A stretch of DNA of 64,000 nt from CBDCYS01 sp965226185 (GTDB lineage: Bacteria; Acidobacteriota; Terriglobia; Bryobacterales; UBA6623): NCBI GenBank assembly GCA_965226185.1, contig CBDDCT010000005.1, forward strand, positions 1 through 64,000. Reading direction: 5' to 3'. Below are positions 18,430-27,548 of the stretch, piece after piece. Position 1 is the first letter of the stretch, and every line of letters begins with the position of its first letter. A program made the position numbers and the translations under genes. The notes beneath the pieces were generated by a model. The model did not search any database. It worked only from the letters and a program-made list of their open reading frames with translations, and was not told the DNA's origin.

Positions 18430-20084
18430 CCAGGATTTCCATTTTGGATCTTGGCCTCCTCGATTCTACGTTCCTTCTCTCTTGAACGCAAGCCTTTCTT
18501 GACCGCAGGCACGCACCGGGCCGGACCGAAGTGCTTCCACTAGACCCTTTCGTTCTCCGAAGGGGACAATTCGTCGGTCGGAAGGCGGTTTTTCAGGCAC
18601 TCCTCCGAGCTTCACTCCGCAGCATCCAGATTTCGCACTCGCGAGCGACCGTTCTACCCGCTCGGCAGCGGCAGCGCCCAGATCCTGTGCAGCATGTCAC
18701 CGAACAGCCTGCGGTTCAGATGCCCCTCGGCCAGCAGCAGCCAGTAATACCGCGCGTGCTTGACCAGCCGACCGCCGGTCTTCATCAATCTGTGTTGCAA
18801 GCTCGTCAGCGACCAGCTCTTGATCCTGTGCGGCAGTCCCAGCCGCCGCCACAAGTTGCCCAGGTTGTAGGCCAGCACGCTGAGTTGCAGTCGCACTTCG
18901 TTGGCCCGAAAGCGATGGCACGAAAGCCGTGTCCAGTGCGTGGCCTGCTTGCCTTCTTTAATCCATTGCTCGGCCGTGCCGCGCTTGTTGTAGAAGCGCA
19001 CAACAGACCGACTCGGCAACGTCATGTTCGTCACGATAAAACCGACGCGCGGGAACAGCTCACCGAGATGATGCTCGACCTTGGCCACGATGCGTCGCGG
19101 CTTGGACCAACTCTCCGCCTGATAGCGGAAGCTCTTGTAGCGCACCAAGGGCTTCCGGGAGGGCCTGCCCGGCGGCCGAAACAGGATGTCTTCGATCGCC
19201 AATTCCAAGCTCTTGTTGGCCGGAATGCGAATGGCGTACTGCACTCCGCGTTCCTCCGAAAACTCATAAATCTCCGGCTTAGCAAAGGCCGCATCGCCCC
19301 GGAAGGTGACCTGTTTGCCCGCGGCCTGTTGGCGCTTGATCTCGGGCAGCAGCAACTCCTTCCAGTCCTCAGCGCTGTGCACGTTGCCTGGACGCAGCTT
19401 CGCCGCCAGGCAATCCCCATGCTGGTTGAACAACAACAGCGGGTGGTAGCAGACCGACTCGAAATGGCCGTTGTAAGCACTGCCCTCTTGCTGGCCGTGG
19501 ACAGGGCTTTCGGTCGAGTCCATGTCGAGAACGACGCGCTCGGAGTCGTCTTGCGTCTCGGCTTGCGCCACCAGCTCGCGGTTCACAGCCATCAGCCCCA
19601 GCAAGTTCTCCTCGCTAGCCAGCATCTCCGTCTCTGCAGTCGCGAGGTCAGTGCCCCGCCGCGATCCCAGTTCCTCTTCGAGCCGATCAAGCGAAACGTC
19701 GGGTCAGCCGACACTCGGACGGCGTCGTTGAGGTCCTCGTAGCCTGCCAGCCGAGAGTAGACTGACTGCCGCAGCAGATCGGCCAGCGGGAACTTCTTGT
19801 TCAAGCCTTGCCGTGGGTCACTGAGATGTTCCTCGATCAGCTTCCCGAGCCCGAGTCGTTCGTCCAGCTCGCGGACGAGAATGAGCCCGCCATCGGAAGT
19901 GACACGCGATCCTTGGAAATCGACTTTCAATAAGCCGTTGAAGCTTAGCTGGAACGGCTTGTTTTCTTTTTCACCCATTGGGTGTTGACACCTCAGCGCC
20001 TTGAGTGCTTTCCAACCCGCATCAATAAAGGCGTCCGAGGCCACCCGATGGTTAGCAGAACCGAAACTAAAGTGGAAATCCGGG
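18430..20084 (-). mobile_element. IS1380-family element, copy 2
   Basis: The 1655-bp element has imperfect inverted ends (CCAGGATTTCCA at left, complement of CCCGGATTTCCA at right) and an ATTGA target duplication. It is nearly identical to the copy at 9549-11234 but carries a 7-bp deletion in the transposase gene. Its clean duplication suggests a recent insertion. Confidence 0.9.
18654..19978 (-). pseudogene. IS1380-family transposase, frameshifted
   Basis: The N-terminal part runs from ATG 19978 to about 19634. There a 7-bp deletion relative to copy 1 (loss of GAAGCTC between TCTC and TGCAG) shifts the frame. The C-terminal part is open from 19625 to 18654 and includes all DDE residues and the normal C-terminus that copy 1 lacks. 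The gene as written would not give a full transposase. Confidence 0.88.
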
Positions 20085-20102
20085 ATTGAAGCTCTTTTGC
20101 TA

Positions 20103-21903
20103 CCTGAATTATGCACTGCGGGGTGCACCGGAGGAGGGCTGAGCCGCCAGGGGCCATTTGGGGGACCCCCGAAAACATGGGGTAATAAGGTAGGCTGGCA
20201 AAGATTTCAGCTTCGCCAGTCAACCCCAAGGAGGTCACCCAAATGGTTACCAAGCGAAAACAGCATAGCTCCCGAAGGCCCGTCAAACAAGGCCGGGGCG
20301 CGAGGGCCCCGCGGCCCAATAAAATCGGGGCTGCCACGCCTTATCACTTCCGCGGCAAGAATCTGACTCCCTACGGCGGCTTGCTGCCCGTCGCCACCCT
20401 GCTCGAAAAACTCGGCTTCCAGGCGCTGCTGGAAGAAACCATCACGAACAAACGAATCACCCGTGTGATGAGCCTCTACCAGTTTGTGCTGGCCCTCGTG
20501 CTGGGCCGCTATGTCGGCTTTGCGCGGCTGAACCAACTCCGCTTCATCGCCCGCGACCCCATCTTGACCGGCATCTTGCAAGTGACGCGTCTGCCGCCGC
20601 AGTCCACGCTGTGGCGCTTTCTGGCCTCGCTGCACCTCAACGTGGCGAAGCAGATCCTTTCCATTCAGCGCCAGCTGCGGGAACGAGTCTGGGCCGCGGC
20701 CCAGGTGAAATTGGAGACGGTGACGCTGGACACCGACACCACCGTGCACACGCTCTACGGCCGCCAGATGGGCGGGCGCAAGAGTTACAACCCCAAGAAC
20801 AAGGGCAAGCGCAGCTACCAGCCGATACTGACTTTCCTGGCCGAGACGCGCGAATACCTGATGGGCGGGTTGCGCAACGGCGACCGGCCCACGGGCCGGC
20901 AGATCGCCGCCCACCTCGAGAGCGCCTTTCGGGCTTTGCCGCACGGCGTGAAGAAAATCCTGGCGCGGGCCGATTCCGGGTTTTATTGCTGGGAGGCGGT
21001 GAAGGCCTATGAAAAGGCGGCTTGTCAGTTCGTCATCGTGGCGCGCAAGACCAGGCGGCTGGTCGAGCAGTTGCAGCAAGCGGCCTGGAAGCCCTCGCCC
21101 CACAGCGATGCGGATGCGGAATGCGAATTCCTCTACCAGCCGCAGGGCTGGGCGCGGGCCTGTCGTTTCCTGGCGCTGCGTTACGAAAACGAACCCGCGG
21201 CCGGCGCGGCCGAGCAATACCAGCTGTTTGCCACCAGCGCTTACACCTACCGCGTGTTTGTCACCAACCTGGCCGAACCGATCGCGGCGGTGGTGTGGTT
21301 TTACAATCAGCGCGCCGCAGCCGAGAACCTCATCAAGGAGGCCAACAACGACGCCGGGCTGGCGGCCCATCCCTCGCGCCGCTTTGACATGAACCGCAAT
21401 CACTTTCAGCTGGCCATGCTGGCCTACAACCTCAACTGCTGGCTGCTGCTGTTCAACCGCGAAGCCCAAGCCAGCGTGGAGACACTGCGGCACACCACCC
21501 TGGCGACGGCGCGGCTGCGCTTTCTGTTCGTGGCGGCCAAGATCTGGCGGCACGCCGGCAGAACGGGTGTCAGCTACAGCGATCATTATGAGGAAAAGGG
21601 CCTGTTTGAACGGCTGATGCGGCGGCTGCGGGCGATGGGGCCACCGGGATCGAGCTTCGCGCCGGTGGTGGAGGGTGCGCTGAGTTGAGGGGCGCTCCAT
21701 GCATAAAATTTCATGCACTCGCCGCAACGTACTGGGAACACGCCGCTTGCCCGCCCGCTTTTGCCCGCCGGGATTGGCAGGCGGCTCAAACAGGGAGGGA
21801 AACAGAGGAAAAGACGACTTGCTAAATCACTGAGTTGACACGACTGCCGCTACCGCCACAACTCCATCGGCGATGGCTACGCCGAATCTGTGCATAATTC
21901 AGG
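20103..21903 (+). mobile_element. IS1380-family element, second type, apparently complete
   Basis: 1801 bp with perfect 14-bp inverted ends (CCTGAATTATGCAC and complement) and a TGCTA target duplication (20098-20102 and 21904-21908). It inserted 13 bases from the end of IS1380 copy 2. It carries one intact transposase gene, so it is the likely source of trans activity for the MITE at 8323-8854. Confidence 0.92.
20243..21688 (+). CDS. IS1380-family transposase, intact
   Basis: The 481-aa protein starts at ATG 20243, after AAGGAGG nearby. It has a basic N-terminus and DDE motifs: TLDTDTTVHTLYG near residue 165, ARADSGFYCWE near 240, and AAAENLIKEANND near 355. The predicted fold is RNase H-like. 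No frameshift or internal stop is visible. It differs clearly in sequence from the other two IS1380 types in this window. Confidence 0.93.
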   Translation: MVTKRKQHSSRRPVKQGRGARAPRPNKIGAATPYHFRGKNLTPYGGLLPVATLLEKLGFQALLEETITNKRITRVMSLYQFVLALVLGRYVGFARLNQLRFIARDPILTGILQVTRLPPQSTLWRFLASLHLNVAKQILSIQRQLRERVWAAAQVKLETVTLDTDTTVHTLYGRQMGGRKSYNPKNKGKRSYQPILTFLAETREYLMGGLRNGDRPTGRQIAAHLESAFRALPHGVKKILARADSGFYCWEAVKAYEKAACQFVIVARKTRRLVEQLQQAAWKPSPHSDADAECEFLYQPQGWARACRFLALRYENEPAAGAAEQYQLFATSAYTYRVFVTNLAEPIAAVVWFYNQRAAAENLIKEANNDAGLAAHPSRRFDMNRNHFQLAMLAYNLNCWLLLFNREAQASVETLRHTTLATARLRFLFVAAKIWRHAGRTGVSYSDHYEEKGLFERLMRRLRAMGPPGSSFAPVVEGALS

Positions 21904-22039
21904 TGCTAACGAATACGATCGATAGAGCGGCAAAGAGAGCAAATGTGAGTGAAGGCCGATTCGGAAATCGCGGCGGGCGAACAACCCGGAAGATGCAGCC
22001 TGTTTGACATACGTATGCGCGACCAGCATGCTTGTATGC

Positions 22040-22096
22040 ATGAGGACCACTCTGAGCCTCGATGAAGACCTGATGCGCGAGGTCAAGCGCCGCCCC
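22040..22096 (+). pseudogene. VapB-like antitoxin start fragment
   Basis: ATG 22040 begins MRTTLSLDEDLMREVKRR, which reads as the first strand and helix of a ribbon-helix-helix VapB-type antitoxin. After 19 codons it runs in frame into aldehyde dehydrogenase sequence. It is a deletion junction, not a functional antitoxin. No VapC toxin gene follows. Confidence 0.5.
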
Positions 22097-22516
22097 CCGG
22101 ACGCATTGGGCTATGTAGTGCCTTTGACGATCGTAGCCGGGATCGAAGCGCAACATCGTCTCGCTCAGGAAGAGATCTTTGGTCCCGTGCTTTCGATCAT
22201 CAAGGTGAAAGATTTTGACGAAGCGCTCGAGGTCGCCAACGGAACCGAGTACGCGCTAACGGGCGGAGTGTTCTCCCGCAGCCCCGAGAATATCGCCAGA
22301 GCGAGGCGGGAGTTTCGGGTCGGCAATCTGTATATCAACCGCGGCTGCACCAGCGCCATCGTGAACCGCCATCCCTTCGGCGGTTTCAAGATGTCGGGTG
22401 TTGGTTCGAAAGCCGGAGGTCCCGACTACCTGCTGCAGTTCACCATTCCGCGGAACGTTGTCGAAAACACGATCCGCCGCGGCTTTGCGCCAGATGAGGG
22501 TTTTTCCGAGTCCTAG
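22097..22516 (+). pseudogene. 1-pyrroline-5-carboxylate dehydrogenase, C-terminal fragment
   Basis: About 138 codons match the end of P5C dehydrogenase (RocA/PutA type): LAQEEIFGPVLSIIKVKDF, then NGTEYALTGGVFSRS, then HPFGGFKMSGVGSKAGG. The catalytic cysteine and NAD-binding part, normally some 350 residues upstream, are absent. The frame is fused to an antitoxin fragment. It is a remnant of proline catabolism left by a deletion near the IS cluster. Confidence 0.85.
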
Positions 22517-22542
22517 CTCAGCCCGCGGATCTGTTCCGCCGC

Positions 22543-25500
22543 TCAGCGCCCTTCTGGATCCTCGCCGCCATCCACATCTTGCTGCAATTTGGCCTGCTTG
22601 AACACCCAGTTCCGAATCACCTGAAAACCCGCGTCATCCGCCTCATACCGCTGCCCCCCCTGGTGCCCGTCCTCTTGGCCGCTTTGAATATTGAGAGGCT
22701 TGCGGAGGAATTTGCTGTCTTCAGGATTCCCGAGGTCGACCCGCTCTTGCATCTTGCGATAATTCGCCAACAACTCGGCGGCCGGGATGTAGCCGGCGCC
22801 ATCCGGCGGAAGCAGATAGAGCGTCGGAACGCGCCCCGGAACTCCGTGGCAGGAGATGCAGGCGCGGTTGTCGCTTGAGTTGATCTTGTTCATCTCGGCG
22901 AAGACGTAATCGCGGAAGTGCAGCAGATCCGCCACAAACTCATCGCTCGCCTCAAGCCGCCGGACCTGCAAGTCCGCGGACTCCTTCTTGCCATCGGAAA
23001 TGAGCTGGCGCAGCGCCTCCCCATAAGTTTCGTCATCGTTCTCTAGTATTCGCCGCAAGCGCGTCTGGATGGTTCGAACAGACTCTCTTTCCACATGCGC
23101 CGCAATGGCTTTACGGACTTCGGGGTTTCGCCGCATCGTTGTCGTATTGGCCAGCTTGGCGGCGATCTCTCGCGCTTCGCGAGGTGCATCCGGCGAAAAC
23201 CATTTGACGAACATCTGAATGACCTCGCCCTTTGCCTCGACGATCGGGTCGATCACGTCGGCGCCGCTTTCGTCCTGAGTGAAAAGCTCCTGCCCGCCGC
23301 TCGAAGGCGTGAGCTTCACGTAGTCGATTCCGAACTTGTACTCGGGCTCCGTGGCGGGATTGCTGCCCAGCATCTTGACCGTCAGCACATTCCGGCCTTG
23401 GTTGAACTCGAAGACGCCGAGCGAGCGAGGTCCGGTGGAGGAAACATCCTCGCGGTAGAGGTCGATCTGCTCGACGACCGGCCGGCCGTTCAAGGAGATC
23501 TCGACAATCCCGTGGGCGGGCCCGTAGAGAAATGCCGCCAGCAAATCATATTGACCAGCCTCCGGCGCATCGAGAGCGAACGAAATCCACGCCCCAACCT
23601 TGCCTTCTTCCCATAACAACGCCATGTTGTTGCTGGCGATACCGCCGGAAATCATCTGCTCCGTCGTGCGGCCGAATGTCAGCTCGGCGATTTCCAGATC
23701 CTCGGCCTCCGTTGCGCCCTCGACCGCTTCTTCCATCGTCGGGCCGTCCTCGCGATACGCCAGCATCCACTCCGTCGAATCCAGCCAAAGCCTCGGGTCG
23801 CTCGATAGGTGCTCAAAGGCTTCTCTCCGGTGAAGAGTCTGGTTTTCCCCGAGAACCCGCGCCATCAGAGTTGCATATCTCTCCGGGGAACTCGGATCGC
23901 CGGCCGGATCGGGACTGGGCGCGGGCCGCCCCATGAAACGAGTTCGCGCGGGCTGCAACTCCGCGCGATTGGACGAAGCCGAACTTAGCAGCAACCTGTA
24001 GAAGGCAGCCTCCTCCTCCAATTCGACTCCTTCAAAATCCCACTTCACCCGCGCCAAAAAGTTCGCCACGGCGTCGGCATCCTTCTCGCGGTCCGCCGCA
24101 ACGTAATCCCTTATCACGCGCAGCAGCGGCGCCAGCGTCGACGTCCGGGCCGGCAGCGAAAGCTCCCCAGGATTGGCTAGCGCCCGAGCCGCCACCGCCA
24201 CGACCTCTTGATCCGTCGTCAGAAGCAGGTCGAGAATCGTGTCTTGTAATGGCGGGTAGGTAATGTTGCGCGCCCCTTCCAGCGCGATCGACTTCCAGGG
24301 GACCTCGCCTTCGTCATCGCTTTCGTCAACCGTGTTTTCGTAAACCGACAGCACCGCCTTGCCGAAAAGCTCCGTCGCCCCTGGAGTGCTGTACGCAAAC
24401 TGCCCCGGGCTCTGCTGATTCGCCCGCTCCATGTAATGCGAAGCCGCCATCGCGGTCAGCCGGCGGTCCACCAGGCGCCGCTTCTCCGGCGGCGCCACTT
24501 CGCGCCATGCCGCCAGTTCGCGATAGAAATCCGCCAGCTCGGGATATTGCTGCGCCAGATACTTCCCGCCCGTAATGTTGTTGACCTGACCGTTGACGAT
24601 AAACAGCGACATGGTCGAATAACGGAGTGCCATGCCGGCCTGAGCTTCGGGCTCCTCGCGCGTCAAGGCGTCCAGCCAGGCCCGGTTGATGGGCTCGCGC
24701 ATCTCCGGATTCCACACCCACCAGTGCCAGGCTGCCTTGAACGCGAAGGCCCTCACGCCCGGATGACGATCGACCATGCCCGCCGTCAGGACACGAGTCA
24801 GCTCACTCAGATCGGCTTCACTGTCCGAGCCGGTCAAATAACCCCGCGTCACCAGCGCCTGCATCACCGACTGCCGCGTCCGCTCCCCGCCCGTGTCGTA
24901 GGCTTCGAACAACGCTCCCCAGCCGGCGTCATTCAGCAATAATTGCCGCAACGACCAGAACGCTGCTTCCCGGCAACTTTTCACCGGGTCGTCCAAATGC
25001 TCGATGAGAACACCCACCGCTTCATGGGCCAACGCTCCACCAAGGCCCAACAACCCGTAATAACGCACCTGCGGATGCCGGCTCTTGGCCGCCTCGATCA
25101 TCCGCTCCGCGAACCGGACCTCGCCCGTTGCCTGCAATCGCCTCGCACGCGAGATCGCCTCCACAAGAGACTCGTCCGCGGCGGGTACAAATTCATCCCC
25201 CCACTCGTCAGCCTCGACTGGGGCCTCCACCGGATGAAGCAGACTCAGCGCGCGAATCGCATAGGCGGTGGTGACAAAGCCCGTCGCCGCCGCGGCATTC
25301 CAAAGCCCGTAGGGATACTGATTTCGCAGCAACCACCCGACACCAGCCTGAACAACGGAATCTTGATTCCCGCGGCCCGCCGCCTGGAGCGCAATCAGCG
25401 ACACCGATGTCGGAGCCGGATAGCTGTGATCTTCGGGCCGAACCCACGCTCCTTTCTTCTCGTCAAACTTCCCCGGACTGAAACCCCAACCCCCATCTTC

Positions 25501-27405
25501 CCGCTGAAGAGCAAGCAGCCGCTTCATGTCCACCGCCGCCTGCTCCTCGAACTCCTTCTGAAAGGCCTTCGCCGCTTCAACACGTTCGGGAGAGTTGGTG
25601 AGCTTCCGCACAGTCTCCACATAGTCCTTTGGCCAAAGCCTGTACAAGAACTCGATGCGATGCCCCAGGTCGTCCGTAACCTTGATCTTGTCGTTACCCG
25701 TGGCGACAATCTTCTTCGCTTTGTCCTCCAGGCCAAAGAAGTAGCGCGGATCGCCCGTGTCGAGCCAAGCCCGCTCCAGAATTTCCGCGGCGAACTTGAA
25801 AACCACGTTGGGGCCAAAGTTCGACCCCCGGCCCGCCGCATTAATCCCCTTCGGGTCGGCGGTTTTCAGAACGTAGTTCGCCGTTCGCTGCTGCCAATGG
25901 CGGTGGAGCTTCTTCGGCTCGAAGGCTCGCTCATAGAGGACGATGTTGCGTCCCGCCACGCGCGTTCCCGCCGGGCCGTCACCCAGGTCGTTGGGAGCCA
26001 CGCTGGTGTTGACCGCGCCGTCCTTCAGCTCGTTCGTGAGGCGCAAGCACTCGTACATCGTGTTCACGAGCCGCCGGAAATTCTGCACTGTCCCCTCGGG
26101 CCGGTAGCCGTTTCGAAACGCGTCCGCCACGCCCCAAACGCCGCTCTGCGTGTGGCAGCTCATGCAGTTTTCGCCGAACAGCGCCGTAGCGTCGCGGGCG
26201 CGCCGGTGAGAGGCGATATTGCGCGGCCGGTGAATCAGCCAGGCGTCGATTTCCGCCAATTGGTAATAGATGGCCTGCTTGACCGCCCGCACAGGGTCGT
26301 CATAGGGGGCCGGGTCAAACAAGCGCACTTCCATCTCATAAGCAGGCTGGTTCGCTTCCACCCGCAAATAGTACGTCTGGCCGGGCTCAACCTTGCGAGT
26401 CACAAACGTCCGGAACGCGCGGTCCTGCTGGTGAGCCCGCTCGTTGATGTCTCGGCCTTCCTCGTAGGTATAAACCGGAACGGGGCCGGGAATCACTGTC
26501 GCCGGCGGGTGGACATACGGAACCGGATTGAAGTTCGAAAAGTCGTAGCTGTTGGGGACCTTGCGCTCGCTCAACTCCTCCTCGCTGGGATGTCCCTCTT
26601 TGTAAAAACGGATGCGCGGGCTCACCACCGGCTCGGCAAGTTGCAGATTAGCGCTCAGAAACTTGGACTTTAAACCTTTGTACTCGATGCGATACCAGTC
26701 GTCCGGGGTCTCGCCACTCCGCGTGTTGTTGTAGTATTCGATGTCGTCTGCCCCGCCGATGACCCGCAGCACCTGATCCTCATCCGTTGCCTCGAACGGG
26801 AGATCGACAGCCTGCTCCGGAGCGTTGTTGGGCTCGGCTTCGAGCACGATGTCACCGGCCGCCAGTTCCCCGATCGAATGCATCTCGACCGTGATGCCCG
26901 CATCCTCGACGACGGGCGTGCGAGCCGGCAGCGGAGTGGCCAGCGGAGCCAGTCCCGTGTCATGCGGAATTTCGCCAAGCGGCTGCCGCCTTTCGGTAAT
27001 CGTATTCAGCCGAAGTGTATAAGTCCCCGAACGGGGAGCGCGGTAAACCAGATAAATATCGGGGTCGAGGGCATGCAGCACCTTGCTCCAGTCAGCGGTC
27101 GCGGACACCGCCGCATCACCGCGATCGCCCTCGAAACCCAGGTCCGGAAGCGAAGGCCCATCCCAGCGGACTTCGATCCGGGCGTTCGCCGGAAGCCCCG
27201 CGGGGTGGTCGATCCGAATACTCAGCTCAAACGCCTGGTCCTGTTCGAGAGTCCAATCCCGGCTCCACTCCCCGCTAAAGTTAACCTGCTCCTCGAATGC
27301 AACCGGCGCGCCCCACGCCGCGGGCCACAACGACACAAAAGCAAACGTAAATGCAGGCAGCCCTCCCCGCGCGCGCCCAAGTAATGCAAACCGAATCCAT
27401 CGCAT
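22543..27405 (-). CDS. Giant secreted di-heme protein with toroid, HEAT-like and carbohydrate-binding-like regions
   Basis: The 1620-aa product starts at ATG 27405 with a signal peptide ending near AAWGAP. Residues about 35-360 look beta-rich. One heme motif, CMSCH, is at 414-418. Residues about 640-750 resemble alpha/alpha-toroid repeats (LLALQREDGGWGF, then GVGWLLRNQYPYGLWNAAA). About 770-1200 look HEAT-like. About 1270-1400 resemble a jelly-roll module. A second motif, CISCH, lies near 1530 in a C-terminal segment like the cytochrome domains of planctomycete-type proteins. No catalytic site is recognised. It is probably periplasmic or outer-surface and redox linked. Its neighbours are ppdK (same strand) and the broken dehydrogenase. 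Confidence 0.75.
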   Translation of the reverse strand: MRWIRFALLGRARGGLPAFTFAFVSLWPAAWGAPVAFEEQVNFSGEWSRDWTLEQDQAFELSIRIDHPAGLPANARIEVRWDGPSLPDLGFEGDRGDAAVSATADWSKVLHALDPDIYLVYRAPRSGTYTLRLNTITERRQPLGEIPHDTGLAPLATPLPARTPVVEDAGITVEMHSIGELAAGDIVLEAEPNNAPEQAVDLPFEATDEDQVLRVIGGADDIEYYNNTRSGETPDDWYRIEYKGLKSKFLSANLQLAEPVVSPRIRFYKEGHPSEEELSERKVPNSYDFSNFNPVPYVHPPATVIPGPVPVYTYEEGRDINERAHQQDRAFRTFVTRKVEPGQTYYLRVEANQPAYEMEVRLFDPAPYDDPVRAVKQAIYYQLAEIDAWLIHRPRNIASHRRARDATALFGENCMSCHTQSGVWGVADAFRNGYRPEGTVQNFRRLVNTMYECLRLTNELKDGAVNTSVAPNDLGDGPAGTRVAGRNIVLYERAFEPKKLHRHWQQRTANYVLKTADPKGINAAGRGSNFGPNVVFKFAAEILERAWLDTGDPRYFFGLEDKAKKIVATGNDKIKVTDDLGHRIEFLYRLWPKDYVETVRKLTNSPERVEAAKAFQKEFEEQAAVDMKRLLALQREDGGWGFSPGKFDEKKGAWVRPEDHSYPAPTSVSLIALQAAGRGNQDSVVQAGVGWLLRNQYPYGLWNAAAATGFVTTAYAIRALSLLHPVEAPVEADEWGDEFVPAADESLVEAISRARRLQATGEVRFAERMIEAAKSRHPQVRYYGLLGLGGALAHEAVGVLIEHLDDPVKSCREAAFWSLRQLLLNDAGWGALFEAYDTGGERTRQSVMQALVTRGYLTGSDSEADLSELTRVLTAGMVDRHPGVRAFAFKAAWHWWVWNPEMREPINRAWLDALTREEPEAQAGMALRYSTMSLFIVNGQVNNITGGKYLAQQYPELADFYRELAAWREVAPPEKRRLVDRRLTAMAASHYMERANQQSPGQFAYSTPGATELFGKAVLSVYENTVDESDDEGEVPWKSIALEGARNITYPPLQDTILDLLLTTDQEVVAVAARALANPGELSLPARTSTLAPLLRVIRDYVAADREKDADAVANFLARVKWDFEGVELEEEAAFYRLLLSSASSNRAELQPARTRFMGRPAPSPDPAGDPSSPERYATLMARVLGENQTLHRREAFEHLSSDPRLWLDSTEWMLAYREDGPTMEEAVEGATEAEDLEIAELTFGRTTEQMISGGIASNNMALLWEEGKVGAWISFALDAPEAGQYDLLAAFLYGPAHGIVEISLNGRPVVEQIDLYREDVSSTGPRSLGVFEFNQGRNVLTVKMLGSNPATEPEYKFGIDYVKLTPSSGGQELFTQDESGADVIDPIVEAKGEVIQMFVKWFSPDAPREAREIAAKLANTTTMRRNPEVRKAIAAHVERESVRTIQTRLRRILENDDETYGEALRQLISDGKKESADLQVRRLEASDEFVADLLHFRDYVFAEMNKINSSDNRACISCHGVPGRVPTLYLLPPDGAGYIPAAELLANYRKMQERVDLGNPEDSKFLRKPLNIQSGQEDGHQGGQRYEADDAGFQVIRNWVFKQAKLQQDVDGGEDPEGR

Positions 27406-27548
27406 GTTGTGTCAATCATATCACCCGCGATGCACGCTCAAAAGCTGCCCCACCTCGAGGTGCATGCTCCCACGCATGCTGCCTCCCGAAGAACCAGGAC
27501 ACGGCGCCTCAACGGACCTGCGCGACGTCGGCCTTTCAATATGGCGGC

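Larger units (their letters stand above)
18389..22007 (+). pseudogene. Small helix-turn-helix gene split by two adjacent IS elements
   Basis: Removing both ISs and one copy of each target duplication joins 18389-18429, 20090-20102 and 21909-22007 into one open frame of about 50 codons. It begins MNEQLTTKQNKTIEALL, followed by TNTIDRAAKRANVSEGR. This is the pattern of a short HTH protein seen in phages and integrative elements (KQ..AI.ALL....I..AA...GVSE...). After VSEGR the usual LWRWL is replaced by unrelated residues, so the gene was perhaps already truncated. Function would be DNA binding. Confidence 0.65.
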
